Shown one piece after another: positions 27,047 to 36,263 of a DNA stretch of 64,000 nt. The stretch lies in NCBI RefSeq assembly GCF_900188245.1, contig NZ_FZOK01000005.1, forward strand, positions 186,001 to 250,000, read 5' to 3'. The position numbers and the translations under genes were made by a program. The notes under the pieces are model-generated. The model saw only the letters and a program-made list of their open reading frames with translations. It was not told the DNA's origin and did not search any database. The first letter of the stretch is position 1, and every line of letters starts with the position of its first letter. The DNA comes from Belliella buryatensis. GTDB taxonomy: Bacteria > Bacteroidota > Bacteroidia > Cytophagales > Cyclobacteriaceae.

Positions 27047-27068
27047 GTGACCGACCGGGCGAAGCTGT
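27047..27068 (+). other. Recurrent leader motif, divergent copy (1 of 4)
   Basis: GTGACCGACCGGGCGAAGCTGT is a variant of the 22-nt word found at 39890, 56091 and 56356 (core GACTGAAAGGGCGAAGC). It is preceded by CCGCTAGGTC, as copy 2 is preceded by CCGCTAAGTC. It lies downstream of an operator-bearing promoter, as do the other copies. Confidence 0.5.
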
Positions 27069-27339
27069 ATAAAGAGGTTAAAGGTTCGAAGGAAAAGAAA
27101 AAAGGATTCCCTCCTCTTAAACTAATATAATAATAAAATGGAAAACGGTGAAAGTCAAGAAAGGCATCTCAAGCCATCCCTTTTTCCTTTAACCTTTTCC
27201 CTCAAACATAGTAAATAGGCAAATGGTCAATGTTAGAAAAGGAATCTCGTGCGATCCCTTTAACCTTTCCCCTTTTCCTTTTAACCTAAAATAACCATCC
27301 CTTTAACCTTTTACCTTTATCCTTTTTTCTAATTTAAAC

Positions 27340-27708
27340 ATGGAAATAAAAACCTTTGAGGACCTAACAATTTGGCAAAGAAGCTTTAGACTTGCGGTTG
27401 ATGTATATAAAGAGTTTGTATCATGTAAAAGTTTTAGTGTAAGAGATCAATTAATTAAATCTGCACTTTCAGTTCCTTCTAATATTTCAGAAGGCTTTGA
27501 AAGAGAATCAAATAAGGAATATATTCGCTTCTTAGATATTGCGAAAGGTTCTATAGGTGAGTTAAGAACGCAATTATTGTTTGCCCAAGAAGTTGAAATC
27601 ATAAAACCCGAAAATTGTCAGCCCATGATTCAGGAAGCAAAAGAAATCAGCAAAATGATTGGAGGGCTAATTAAATCTCGAAAATCAATTCAAAATAAGA
27701 AAAGTTAA
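27340..27708 (+). CDS. Four-helix-bundle protein (S23/IVS family), copy 1
   Basis: 122 aa, full length for the family. Hallmarks are FEDLTIWQRSFRLAVDVY, then LIKSALSVPSNISEGFERESNKEYIRFLDIAKGSIGELRTQL (positions about 40-85), and helix 4 near the C-terminus. The family was first seen in intervening sequences of 23S rRNA genes and occurs widely as isolated genes; its molecular function is unknown. Here the gene is surrounded by repeat DNA: CCCTTTAACCTTTTCC and GGCATCTCAAGCCATCCC words both before and after it, and the 165-bp tandem array starts right behind the stop codon. There is no evident operon partner, so it may be cargo of the repeat unit rather than a capsule gene. Confidence 0.85.
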   Translation: MEIKTFEDLTIWQRSFRLAVDVYKEFVSCKSFSVRDQLIKSALSVPSNISEGFERESNKEYIRFLDIAKGSIGELRTQLLFAQEVEIIKPENCQPMIQEAKEISKMIGGLIKSRKSIQNKKS

Positions 27709-28360
27709 ACGGTCAAAGTCAAAAAAAGCATCTCAAGCCATCCCTTTCCCCTTTTAACCTTTTCCCTTTTCCCTCAAACATAATAAATAGGCAATCGGTC
27801 AAAGTCAAAAAAGGCATCTCAAACCATCCCTTTCTCCTTTAACCTTTTCCCTCAAAAATAATTAAATAGGCAAATGGTCAATGTTAGAAAAGGAATCTCG
27901 TGCGATCCCTTTAACCTTTAACCTTTTTCCTTTCCCCTCAAAAATAATTAAATAGGCAATCGGTCAAAGTCAAAAAAGGCATCTCAAGCCATCCCTTTCT
28001 CCTTTAACCTTTTCCCTCAAAAATAATTAAATAGGCAAATGGTCAATGTTAGAAAAGGAATCTCGTGCGATCCCTTTAACCTTTAACCTTTTTCCTTTCC
28101 CCTCAAAAATAATTAAATAGGCAATCGGTCAAAGTCAAAAAAGGCATCTCAAGCCATCCCTTTCTCCTTTAACCTTTTCCCTCAAAAATAATTAAATAGG
28201 CAAATGGTCAATGTTAGAAAAGGAATCTCGTGCGATCCCTTTAACCTTTAACCTTTTTCCTTTCCCCTCAAAAATAATTAAATAGGCAAATGGTCAATGT
28301 TAAAAATGGCATCTCAAGCCGTCCCTTTAACCTTTAACCTTTTTCCTTTCCCCTAATAAA
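27709..28360. repeat. Tandem array with a 165-bp period
   Basis: Anchor words recur at exactly 165 nt: AAATAGGCAATCGG ends its anchor at 27795, 27960 and 28125, and AAATAGGCAAATGG at 27875, 28040 and 28205. Each unit has two half-units, GGTCAAAGTC...GGCATCTCAAGCCATCCC and GGTCAATGTT...GGAATCTCGTGCGATCCC, each ending in TTTAACCTTT-type stretches. Related but more diverged copies lie at about 27110-27330, before the S23 gene. No spacers of unique sequence, so not CRISPR. It ends 5-20 nt before the exporter gene. Confidence 0.85.
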
Positions 28361-28364
28361 TCTT

Positions 28365-30953
28365 ATGAAAAAAATAATTCTTCTCCTTAATCTCATCCTG
28401 ATTTCAGGGTTTATTTTCGCTCAATCCATGTCCGATATCGCCTCCATCAAAGTCGATAACCTCTCCGACGCTCAAGTGGAACGAATGATCAAACAAGCAG
28501 AGTCCACCGGCATGAACGAACAGCAACTCATCGCCATGGCCCGCGAACGTGGCATGCCCGCGCAAGAAGTCTCCAAACTCCAAACTCGAATCAATGCCAT
28601 TCGTAGTGGAAGGATGAGCTCAGGAAACAACACTGCCAATACCCAGAACCAAGGAAGGCAAGTGGAAGGAATGGAGATGAATGATGTTTTTGAGGAAAGT
28701 CGCAATCAAGACCCTTTCAGAGACCTCACACCAAATCAAAAGAAAATATTCGGTTACACACTTTTTCATAACCGCGAACTCAATTTCAATCCAAGCCTCA
28801 ACATCCCTACTCCTCAAAATTACACCATCGGTGGGGGAGACCAGCTATTGATTGATGTCTATGGAGCATCCCAACAATCCTATGACCTCAAAGTAAGCCC
28901 CGAAGGTAGAATTCTAGTTCCTAATGTTGGTCCAATCCAAGTGGGGGGTTCCACCATCGCTTCTGCAACAGCTAGGATCAAATCTGCTCTAACTCAAATT
29001 TATAGTGGCTTAGGGGGTGGCAACCCAAATACCTTCATGGAGCTACGTTTGGGCAACATCAGAACGGTATCCATAGCCATGGCAGGTGAACTCAATAAAC
29101 CCGGAAATTACACTCTTCCTGCCTTTGCTTCTCCATTCAACGCCCTCTTCGCAGCGGGTGGACCAAATGAAAATGGATCCTTCAGACACATTCAGGTATT
29201 CAGAGACAGCAAACTGCTCATGGAAATTGACGTCTATGAATTCCTCATCAAGGGAGAAAACACCAACAACATCACCCTCAGAGACAACGACCTCATCATC
29301 GTACTACCAGTAAGAGCCAGAGTCGAACTCACTGGTCCAGTAAGAAGAGAAGGGCTGTTTGAAGTCAAATCAGGCGAGACAGTAGAAAACTTGATCGCCT
29401 TTGCCGGAGGTTTCAAATCGGAAGCTTACAAGGAAAGACTGACAGTGACCAGAAAAACAGGCACCGAACTCAAAGTAGAAGACATCGACGCCACCAATTT
29501 CCAAACATTCATACCTCAAGATGGTGACTTTTTCAGAGTAGGGCAGATCTTAAACAGATTCGAAAACAGAGTCCAAGTATCGGGTGCCTTAATGCGCCCT
29601 GGAATCTTTGCGCTCCAAGAAGGCATGACGGTGACCCAGCTGATAGCCAAAGCCGAAGGCCTCAGAGAAGATGCCTTCCTCAACAGAGCCACATTATACA
29701 GAACAAAGGCTGATTTCTCCCTGGAAGTTTTACCTGTAGATATCAAAGCAGTGGTCAATGGAGAAGCGGAAGATGTAATTCTTCGCAGAGAAGATGTCCT
29801 CAACATTCCAAGCATCTACGACATCAGAGAAGAATACTATGTCAAAATCTCCGGTGAAGTCAACAAGCCCGGAGCATTCGCCTACGGAGAAAACATGAAA
29901 GTGGCCGACATTGTCCTCAAAGCGGGTGGCTTCAAAGAGTCAGCCTCTGCCTCCCAGATTGAAATAGCTAGAAGGGTGAAAAATGACGTCTCTGGTAAAC
30001 TCGCAGAAATCATCCGCATTGACATAGACAAAGACCTCCGCATCAATGGTGCCAATGCAGACATTGTCTTGCAACCCTTTGACCATGTAATCATCCGCAG
30101 AAGCCCCGGCTTCCAGAGGGAGAAACTCGTGCGCGTAGAAGGAGAAGTCTTCTACCCAGGTGAATATGCCCTAGCCAATGCCAACGAAAGAATCTCTGAT
30201 GTGCTCAAGAGGGCAGGGGGACTCAACCAATTCGCCTATGCCAAAGGCGCCACCTTGATCCGAAGAAATGAATTTTTTACAGCACCAAGTGAAAATGACA
30301 TCAAAACCCAAAATTTAACCTCAGTCAAAGGAAACATCGCCAGAGACAGCTTAGATAGAACAGAATTCGATAAAATTCTTCTAGACAGAATCGATCAAAA
30401 GATTCAAGAAAAAGGAGGAGATCAAGCCAATAAAAAAGGAGGTTTAATGGCTGATGATTTTAGGAAAGAAACCATCGAGGAAATTGTAGAAGGTGATAGT
30501 ACAGAGGAATTTGTAATTAGAACCAAAGAAATGGTGGGGATAGACTTAGTAGCCATCCTCAACAACCCAGGAGGAAAAAATGACCTCATCCTCCAAGAAG
30601 GGGATGTGTTGTCCATTCCTAAAGAATTGCAAACAGTAAGGATGCGAGGTGAGGTACTCTACCCAACTACAGCCAGATATAGAGACAACACAGGCTTCAA
30701 AGGCTACGTCTCCCGAGCTGGAGGCTTCACAGAGAAATCTAGAAAATCCCGTTCTTATGTAGTCTATGCCAATGGAGATGTGCAGCGAACAAGAAAAGTC
30801 CTTTTCTTCAATTTCTACCCTCACATCGAACCCGGTGCCGAAATCATCGTTCCCCGAAAACCAGAAAGAGAACCATTATCCCCTCAAGCCTGGATCGGCC
30901 TAGGAACCAGCCTCGCCACCCTAGCCCTAATCGTGAATAACCTCTTGAACTAA
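28365..30953 (+). CDS. Outer-membrane polysaccharide export protein (Wza-like, multi-SLBB)
   Basis: 862 aa. Signal peptide 1-19 (ending IFAQ); no lipobox Cys, unlike classical Wza. The poly-export domain lies at about 150-225 (YTIGGGDQLLIDVYGASQQS, VSPEGRILVPNVGPIQVGG). It is followed by about six SLBB domains, recognisable by repeated starts such as VSIAGELNKPGNYTL, VELTGPVRREGLF, VQVSGALMRPGIFAL, YVKISGEVNKPGAFAY and VRVEGEVFYPGEYAL. A C-terminal hydrophobic helix (WIGLGTSLATLALIVNN) would span a membrane. This long form is typical of Bacteroidota capsule exporters. It works with the Wzz protein at 32362, although a GxxExxY gene and 1.4 kb of repeats separate them. Confidence 0.92.
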   Translation: MKKIILLLNLILISGFIFAQSMSDIASIKVDNLSDAQVERMIKQAESTGMNEQQLIAMARERGMPAQEVSKLQTRINAIRSGRMSSGNNTANTQNQGRQVEGMEMNDVFEESRNQDPFRDLTPNQKKIFGYTLFHNRELNFNPSLNIPTPQNYTIGGGDQLLIDVYGASQQSYDLKVSPEGRILVPNVGPIQVGGSTIASATARIKSALTQIYSGLGGGNPNTFMELRLGNIRTVSIAMAGELNKPGNYTLPAFASPFNALFAAGGPNENGSFRHIQVFRDSKLLMEIDVYEFLIKGENTNNITLRDNDLIIVLPVRARVELTGPVRREGLFEVKSGETVENLIAFAGGFKSEAYKERLTVTRKTGTELKVEDIDATNFQTFIPQDGDFFRVGQILNRFENRVQVSGALMRPGIFALQEGMTVTQLIAKAEGLREDAFLNRATLYRTKADFSLEVLPVDIKAVVNGEAEDVILRREDVLNIPSIYDIREEYYVKISGEVNKPGAFAYGENMKVADIVLKAGGFKESASASQIEIARRVKNDVSGKLAEIIRIDIDKDLRINGANADIVLQPFDHVIIRRSPGFQREKLVRVEGEVFYPGEYALANANERISDVLKRAGGLNQFAYAKGATLIRRNEFFTAPSENDIKTQNLTSVKGNIARDSLDRTEFDKILLDRIDQKIQEKGGDQANKKGGLMADDFRKETIEEIVEGDSTEEFVIRTKEMVGIDLVAILNNPGGKNDLILQEGDVLSIPKELQTVRMRGEVLYPTTARYRDNTGFKGYVSRAGGFTEKSRKSRSYVVYANGDVQRTRKVLFFNFYPHIEPGAEIIVPRKPEREPLSPQAWIGLGTSLATLALIVNNLLN

Positions 30954-31300
30954 GAAAAAACGCTATATAGAGTAGGTGGAAAAAAGCACCACAAAACTCA
31001 CAAAGTCCCTCAAAGCTCACAAAAAATTAATTCATCGTGCTCTTAGTGATACTTAGTGCTCTTTGTGGCCCAAGAAAGAAAAGAAGCGTCACAAAACTCA
31101 CAAAGAAGCACAAAGCCCACAAAAATAATCCTTCGTGCTCTTAGTGCTTCATTGCGCTCTTTGTATCCCAAAAAAAAAGAAAAGCGCCACAAAGCCCACT
31201 AAGTCCCCCAAAGTTCACAAAAAAAATAACCCTTTGAGATCTTCGTGATTCATTAAGTTCTTTGTGTTCCAAATAAAGAAAAAAGCGTCCCAAAAAAAAC
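30954..31300. repeat. CACAAAG/CTTTGTG repeat array, left part
   Basis: Alternating words GCGTCACAAAACTCACAAAG, AAGCCCACAAAAA and, in reverse-complement sense, CTTTGTGCTCTTAGTGCTT and TTCTTTGTGTCCCAAAA, in units of about 90-120 nt. Each unit can fold because CACAAAG faces CTTTGTG. No ORF is supported. The array continues on the other side of the GxxExxY gene. Confidence 0.8.
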
Positions 31301-31687
31301 ATGTTTCCCCTATCTCTAAATACTGAAGACATAGCTCATACCACCATAGGTTGTGCTATTGAAGTTCATAAGAATTTAGGTCCTGGATTACTGGAGTCAA
31401 CTTATCAAAAGTGTCTTTCTTATGAATTGACAAAAGTTGGACTTATAGTAGAGGAAGAAGTATTATTACCGCTGAGATATAAAGAAATTGAGCTGGAAAA
31501 AGCTTATAGAATTGACATGATGATTGAAAATAAGTTAATCATAGAAAATAAGACCGTAGAAAAAATAACGGACGTTCATATAGCTCAACTATTAACATAT
31601 TTAAAATTAACAGAGAATAAATTGGGACTGATTATAAATTGGAAGTCAAAAATTTTAAAAGGTAATATTAAAAGAGTAATCCTTTAA
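31301..31687 (+). CDS. GxxExxY protein (PD-(D/E)XK-like fold)
   Basis: 128 aa, typical length. The name motif GxxExxY appears as GLLESTY (about residues 29-35) within IGCAIEVHKNLGPGLLESTYQKCL. The second half contains YRIDMMIENKLIIENKTVEKI, where D and the E-x-K pair resemble a PD-(D/E)XK nuclease core; the family is grouped with that fold. Its biological role is unknown. The gene interrupts a repeat array whose words (CTTTGTG, CACAAAG, GCGTCCCAAAA) occur within 40 nt on both sides. It has no cistronic neighbour, and I infer co-mobility with the repeats rather than a capsule role. Confidence 0.85.
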   Translation: MFPLSLNTEDIAHTTIGCAIEVHKNLGPGLLESTYQKCLSYELTKVGLIVEEEVLLPLRYKEIELEKAYRIDMMIENKLIIENKTVEKITDVHIAQLLTYLKLTENKLGLIINWKSKILKGNIKRVIL

Positions 31688-32361
31688 AATCCCAAAAAAT
31701 AAGCGTCACAAAGTCCACGAAGTTCCACAAAGCTCACAAAAATTCTTTGAGCTCTTAGTGCCTCTTGGAGCTCTTAGTGTTCCAAAAAAAGAAGCGTCAC
31801 AAAGCCCACAAAGATCCACAAAGCACACAAAAAATAATTCATCGTGTTCTTTGTGTTCCTTAGAGGTCTTAGTGTCCCAAAAAAAAGGAAAGCGTCTCAA
31901 AACTCGCAAAGAAGCTCAAAGCCCACAAAAAAATAATCTTCGAGCTCTTAGTGCTTCATAGTGTTCTTAGTGTCCCAAAAAAAAGAAGCGTCACAAAACT
32001 CACAAAGAAGCCCAAAGACCACAAAAAAAAATTAATCTTTGAGCTCTTAGTGCTTCTTAGCGCTCTTTGTGTCCCTAAATAAAAGAAAGTGTCACAAAAC
32101 TCACAAAGAAGCCCAAAGCCCACAAAAAAAATTAATCTTTGAGCTCTTAGTGCCTGCCTCACTTCAGGGAGGATTCTTAGCGCTCTTCGTGCCTGCCTCC
32201 CGCAAGGGATGGATTTCCTCCCGTTAGGGATGGTCCCAAAAAGAAAAAAAGCAACACAAAGCTCCCAAAGCCCCTCAAAGCACACAAAAAATCTTTGAGG
32301 TCTTTGTGCTCCTTAGAGTTCTTTGTGTCCCAAAAAATAAGCGTCTCAAAAAAACAAATCT
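31688..32361. repeat. CACAAAG/CTTTGTG repeat array, right part
   Basis: Same unit as 30954-31300, here repeated about six times up to the Wzz start codon. Recognisable unit: GCGTCACAAAACTCACAAAG, AAGCCCAAAGCCCACAAAAA, ATCTTTGAGCTCTTAGTG, CTTCTTAGCGCTCTTTGTG, TCCCAAAA. Near 32150-32235 shorter intruders appear (CCTCACTTCAGGGAGG and CCTCCCGTTAGGGATGG palindromes). Open frames here are repeat artefacts. Confidence 0.8.
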
Positions 32362-33474
32362 ATGTCAACAAACCCTTCCCAAACTCCCCAAAAAGACGAC
32401 GACGAAATAGACCTCCTCGCCCTAGCCAAGACCATCTGGTCCCAACGCAGGAAAGTCATCTCCATCACCATCACCTTCATGCTAATTGGCCTAGCGGTTG
32501 CCATACTTTCCCCCAAGGAATTTACAGCATCCTCTACCTTCATCCCCCAAACCTCCGAATCTGCCAAAGGTGGTGGATCCCTCGGTGGTTTAGCATCCCT
32601 AGCAGGAATCAACCTAGGCTCCATGGGCGGTGGCTCTGAAATTCCTCCGGCTTTGTATCCAAAGTTTACCTCTTCTGTCAAATTCAGAAAAGCCCTGCTT
32701 CAAGCACCTATCAATGTGGAGGGAATTAAAGAATCTGTCAGCTATGCTAAGTACTATGAAGAAGTGGCTCAGCCCGGACTTTTAGCAAATATCAAAAAAT
32801 ACACCATTGGTCTTCCAGGTCTGATTTTAAAAGCACTGCGTGGAACGTCGGAAGAAACGCTATTGCAAACTGAAGAAGGTGATTTGATTAAACTCACGGA
32901 AGCTGAGGTAGAGCATTTCAAAAGGTTAGAATCTCAATTATCTGTTTCTCCAAACGAAAAAGAAGGCTTTGTATCCATCTCTTTCGTGATGCCAGAACCA
33001 TTGATGGCAGCACAAATGGCCAAGTACGCCCAAGAACTCCTGCAAAACGAGGTAATCGCTTACAAAATATCAAATGCACGAGAGCAATTGAATTTTACAG
33101 AAGAACGCTTCGCAGAGAAAAAGGCTGATTTTGATCAAATTCAAGCTCGACTGGCAAATTTCCGTGACCGGAACCAAAACATCTCTTCTGCCACGGCCAT
33201 GAACCAACTACAAAGACTAGAAGCAGAATACAACTTTGCCTTCAACATTTACACAGAACTAGCCAAGCAACTCGAGCAAGCCAAACTCCAAGTCTCCAAA
33301 GACACCCCCATATTCTCAGTAATCCAACCTGTAACCATCCCAACAGAAAAATCCGCCCCCAAGCGACCCCTCATCCTTGTCATCTTCACCATCCTCGGCC
33401 TCATCCTCGCCCTAGCCTACATCTTCGGCTCCGAATTCCTCAAAGGAGTGAAAGAACAGTGGAAGGAAGTGTAG
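32362..33474 (+). CDS. Wzz-type chain-length determinant (polysaccharide co-polymerase)
   Basis: 370 aa. Short cytoplasmic N-terminus with the Wzz pattern EIDLLALAKTIWSQRRKVI, transmembrane helix 1 at about 33-51, a periplasmic part starting PKEFTASSTFIPQ with a glycine-rich segment (GGGSLGGLASLAGINLGSMGGG), and a long helical coiled-coil region about 225-315 (NAREQLNFTEERFAEKKADFDQIQ...). The proline-rich APKRPLILVIFTILGLILAL transmembrane helix 2 is near the C-terminus. No cytoplasmic tyrosine-kinase domain is attached. It would set chain length and couple the inner-membrane polymerase to the exporter encoded at 28365. It is separated from neighbours by repeat DNA on both sides. Confidence 0.9.
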   Translation: MSTNPSQTPQKDDDEIDLLALAKTIWSQRRKVISITITFMLIGLAVAILSPKEFTASSTFIPQTSESAKGGGSLGGLASLAGINLGSMGGGSEIPPALYPKFTSSVKFRKALLQAPINVEGIKESVSYAKYYEEVAQPGLLANIKKYTIGLPGLILKALRGTSEETLLQTEEGDLIKLTEAEVEHFKRLESQLSVSPNEKEGFVSISFVMPEPLMAAQMAKYAQELLQNEVIAYKISNAREQLNFTEERFAEKKADFDQIQARLANFRDRNQNISSATAMNQLQRLEAEYNFAFNIYTELAKQLEQAKLQVSKDTPIFSVIQPVTIPTEKSAPKRPLILVIFTILGLILALAYIFGSEFLKGVKEQWKEV

Positions 33475-33872
33475 CGTGTAGATATTAATCGTTAACCGTT
33501 CAATGTTCAACGTAGAGTACAAGCAAAGTTTACGATTATCCCCACGCTTAACGTATTTAACGCGCAGCATTAACGCTTAACGAAATAACCGTTCAACGTA
33601 AGAACTCAGTAAACTCACAATTCTCCCACGTTTAACGCTTAACGCGCCGCCGCAGGCAAGCATTAACACTTAACACGCAGCCGCAGGCAAGTATTAACGC
33701 TTAACGTTCTTTCCGTTCACCGTTAAATGTTAATCGTTCAAACGTAGAAGTCCTTACCATTCATACATACTCTCACATTTAACGCGAAGCCGCAGGCAAG
33801 CATTAACACTTAACACGCAGCCGCAGGCAAGTATTAACGCTTAACACTTAACGACAAACCTTCCTCCACCTC
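33475..33872. repeat. TTAACG-type word-repeat DNA before S23 copy 2
   Basis: Built from CGTTCAACGTAGA, ACGCTTAACG, AACATTTAACG and CCGCAGGCAAGCATTAACACTTAACACGCAG words; the last is repeated at about 33650-33715 and 33785-33845. No promoter or gene was recognised. Confidence 0.7.
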
Positions 33873-34253
33873 ATGGCAATAAACTCCTTCGAAGACCTTG
33901 AGATTTGGCAAATGGCCAGAGAATTGGCTAGCTTCATTAGAGTTAATGCAACAAATCAGTCATTTAAGAATGATTTTAGATTTGTATCCCAGATAAATAG
34001 TGCTGCTGGTTCGGTAATGGATAATATCGCTGAAGGTTTTGAAAGAGATGGAAACAGAGAATTTATTCAGTTCCTTTATATAGCTAAAGGATCTTGTGGA
34101 GAAGTAAGATCTCAAGCTTACAGGGCATTTGATGCTGATTTTTTCAATCAAGAGCAATTGAATTCAATCTTGAAAATAACAGAAACACTGAAATTCAAAA
34201 TCAACGGATTAATAATGACGTTAAAGAATAGTGGAGGTAAAGGGTATAAGTGA
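33873..34253 (+). CDS. Four-helix-bundle protein (S23/IVS family), copy 2
   Basis: 126 aa. Same family as the protein at 27340 but clearly diverged: FEDLEIWQMARELASFIRV, INSAAGSVMDNIAEGFERDGNREFIQFLYIAKGSCGEVRSQAYRAFD. The AEGFERxxNxEFIxFLxIAKGSxGExRxQ core is intact. Function is unknown for the family. It is flanked on both sides by TTAACG/CGTTCAAACGTAG words, a different repeat family from the one around copy 1. It has no operon partner. Confidence 0.85.
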   Translation: MAINSFEDLEIWQMARELASFIRVNATNQSFKNDFRFVSQINSAAGSVMDNIAEGFERDGNREFIQFLYIAKGSCGEVRSQAYRAFDADFFNQEQLNSILKITETLKFKINGLIMTLKNSGGKGYK

Positions 34254-34946
34254 AGTTCGTTCATTGTTAAAAGTTCCTCGTTAAGCGTTCAACGTAGAGT
34301 ACAAGCAAAGTTTACGATTATCCCTACGCTTAACGCGTAGCATTAACATTTAACGTTCTTTCCGTTCACCGTTAAATGTTAATAGTTTAAACCTAGCAGT
34401 CCTTATCATTCACACATACCCCACGTTTAACGTTTTAACACTTAACGCTTAACGAAATTATCGTTCAAACGTAGAAGTCCCTACCATTCACACATAGCCC
34501 CACGCTTAACGTTTTTAACGCGCAGCATTAACATTTAACGTTCTTTCCGTTCACCGTTAAATGTTAATAGTTTAAACCTAGCAGTCCTTATCATTCACAC
34601 ATACCCCACGTTTAACGTTTTAACACTTAACGCTTAACGAAATTATCGTTCAAACGTAGAAGTCCCTACCATTCACACATAGCCCCACGCTTAACGTTTT
34701 TAACGCGCAGCATTAACATTTAACGTTCTTTCCGTTCACCGTTAAATGTTAATAGTTTAAACCTAGCAGTCCTTATCATTCACACATACCCCACGTTTAA
34801 CGTTTTAACACTTAACGCTTAACGAAATTATCGTTCAATCGTAGAAGTCTTTATCATTCACACATACCCCCACACTTAACGTTTTTAACGTTTAACGCTT
34901 AACATTCAAAAAATCCCTTCCAAACTTAAATAATCTAGAATAAGGT
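34254..34946. repeat. Tandem array with a 185-bp period
   Basis: The anchor AATTATCG occurs at 34456, 34641 and 34826, exactly 185 nt apart. Each unit contains GTTCAAACGTAGAAGTCC, ACCATTCACACATAG, CCACGCTTAACGTTTTTAACG, CGTTCACCGTTAAATGTTAATAG and CCTAGCAGTCCTTATCATTCACACATA. Copies are nearly identical, implying recent amplification. It ends just before the ugd gene. Confidence 0.85.
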
Positions 34947-36263
34947 ATGAAAATAACAGTCATCGGTACCGGCTACGTCGGACTAGTCTCAGGCGCTTGT
35001 TTCGCCGAAGTAGGAATCAATGTAGTATGCGTAGACGTCGATCAAAAGAAAATCGAAGGCCTCAAAAATGGCATCATGCCCATCTATGAACCTGGCTTAG
35101 AAGAGATCGTCAAAAGAAACTACGCCTCTGGCAGACTGCAATTCACCACAAACCTTGGCGAAGCCATCCAAGGATCAGAAGTAGCCTTCATCGCAGTAGG
35201 TACCCCTCCTGGTGAAGATGGTTCTGCTGACCTCAAATATGTCCTTGCCGTAGCAGACGAGATAGGAGCAAAGATGTCTGACTACATTGTAGTAGCTACC
35301 AAAAGCACCGTTCCAGTCACCACGGGTGAAAAAGTCCGCGCAGCCATCAAAGCTGCTTTGGATAAGAGAGGGTCTGACCTACCTTTTGCAGTAGCCTCCA
35401 ACCCTGAGTTCCTCAAAGAAGGGGCTGCAGTTGAAGATTTTATGAAGCCGGATCGCATTGTCATTGGAGTGGATGACGAAAGGGCAGAGGCCATCATGAA
35501 AAGACTCTACAAACCCTTCCAACTCAATGGAGACCGCATCATCTTCATGGACATTCCTTCTGCGGAGATGACCAAGTATGCGGCCAATGCCATGCTCGCT
35601 ACCAAAATCTCCTTCATGAACGACATCGCCAACCTCTGTGAACTCGTAGGAGCCAATGCCAACATGGTCCGCAAGGGGATAGGCTCTGATCCAAGAATCG
35701 GTACCAAATTCATCTACCCTGGTGTAGGCTATGGAGGCTCTTGCTTCCCCAAAGATGTCAAAGCCATCATCAAAACAGGCAAGCAATACGGCTACGAACT
35801 CAAGGTGCTGCAGTCTGTTGAGGATGTCAACGATGCACAGAAACATGTCCTTGTAAAGAAAATCAAGCAACACTTCGGGGAAGACCTCTCTGGCCTGACT
35901 TTCGCCATCTGGGGACTAAGCTTCAAACCCAATACGGACGACATGCGCGAAGCTCCAGCCATTGTCATCATCGATGAACTCATTGCTGCCGGTGCCAAAG
36001 TCAAAGGTTATGACCCCATCGCCATGAAAGAAGCCCAGCACATCTATGTAGGAGACAAGATCGCTTATGCCAAAGACGCCTATGATGCCTGCGTAGATGC
36101 AGATGCCCTTTTGCTGGTGACCGAATGGTCCGAATTCCGCATCCCCTCCTGGGAAGCCCTCGGCAAACTCCTCAACAACAAAGTCATCTTCGACGGCCGC
36201 AACATCTACGACAAAAAATACCTCCAAGACCTCGGCTGGCTACACTACGGAATAGGAGTTTAG
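34947..36263 (+). CDS. ugd: UDP-glucose 6-dehydrogenase
   Basis: 438 aa, the normal length. The N-terminal NAD domain opens with ITVIGTGYVGLVSGACFAEVG. The central dimerisation helix region and catalytic cysteine motif GGSCFPKD (C266) follow, with the C-terminal UDP-binding domain carrying WGLSFKPNTDDMREAP and the ending RNIYD. It oxidises UDP-glucose to UDP-glucuronate with two NAD+. Together with the UDP-glucuronate decarboxylase at 57880 it would provide UDP-xylose; UDP-glucuronate may also be used directly. The gene is isolated between repeat arrays, so how it is transcribed is unclear. Confidence 0.93.
   Translation: MKITVIGTGYVGLVSGACFAEVGINVVCVDVDQKKIEGLKNGIMPIYEPGLEEIVKRNYASGRLQFTTNLGEAIQGSEVAFIAVGTPPGEDGSADLKYVLAVADEIGAKMSDYIVVATKSTVPVTTGEKVRAAIKAALDKRGSDLPFAVASNPEFLKEGAAVEDFMKPDRIVIGVDDERAEAIMKRLYKPFQLNGDRIIFMDIPSAEMTKYAANAMLATKISFMNDIANLCELVGANANMVRKGIGSDPRIGTKFIYPGVGYGGSCFPKDVKAIIKTGKQYGYELKVLQSVEDVNDAQKHVLVKKIKQHFGEDLSGLTFAIWGLSFKPNTDDMREAPAIVIIDELIAAGAKVKGYDPIAMKEAQHIYVGDKIAYAKDAYDACVDADALLLVTEWSEFRIPSWEALGKLLNNKVIFDGRNIYDKKYLQDLGWLHYGIGV

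Noticed and set aside
27709-28360. Possible CRISPR array because of regular repeats
   Set aside because: The 165-bp units are contiguous and repeated in full, with no short repeat/unique spacer alternation and no cas genes in the window.
31706-32681. Several ORFs on both strands (for example 31706-31909, 31956-32285, 32295-32639, 32346-32681)
   Set aside because: They lie within the CACAAAG/CTTTGTG array or antisense to the Wzz gene and have repetitive Cys/Ser/Leu-rich translations.
35379-36227. Long minus-strand ORFs opposite ugd (164, 103 and 71 codons)
   Set aside because: They are shadows of a strongly biased coding sequence; ugd on the plus strand explains the region fully.
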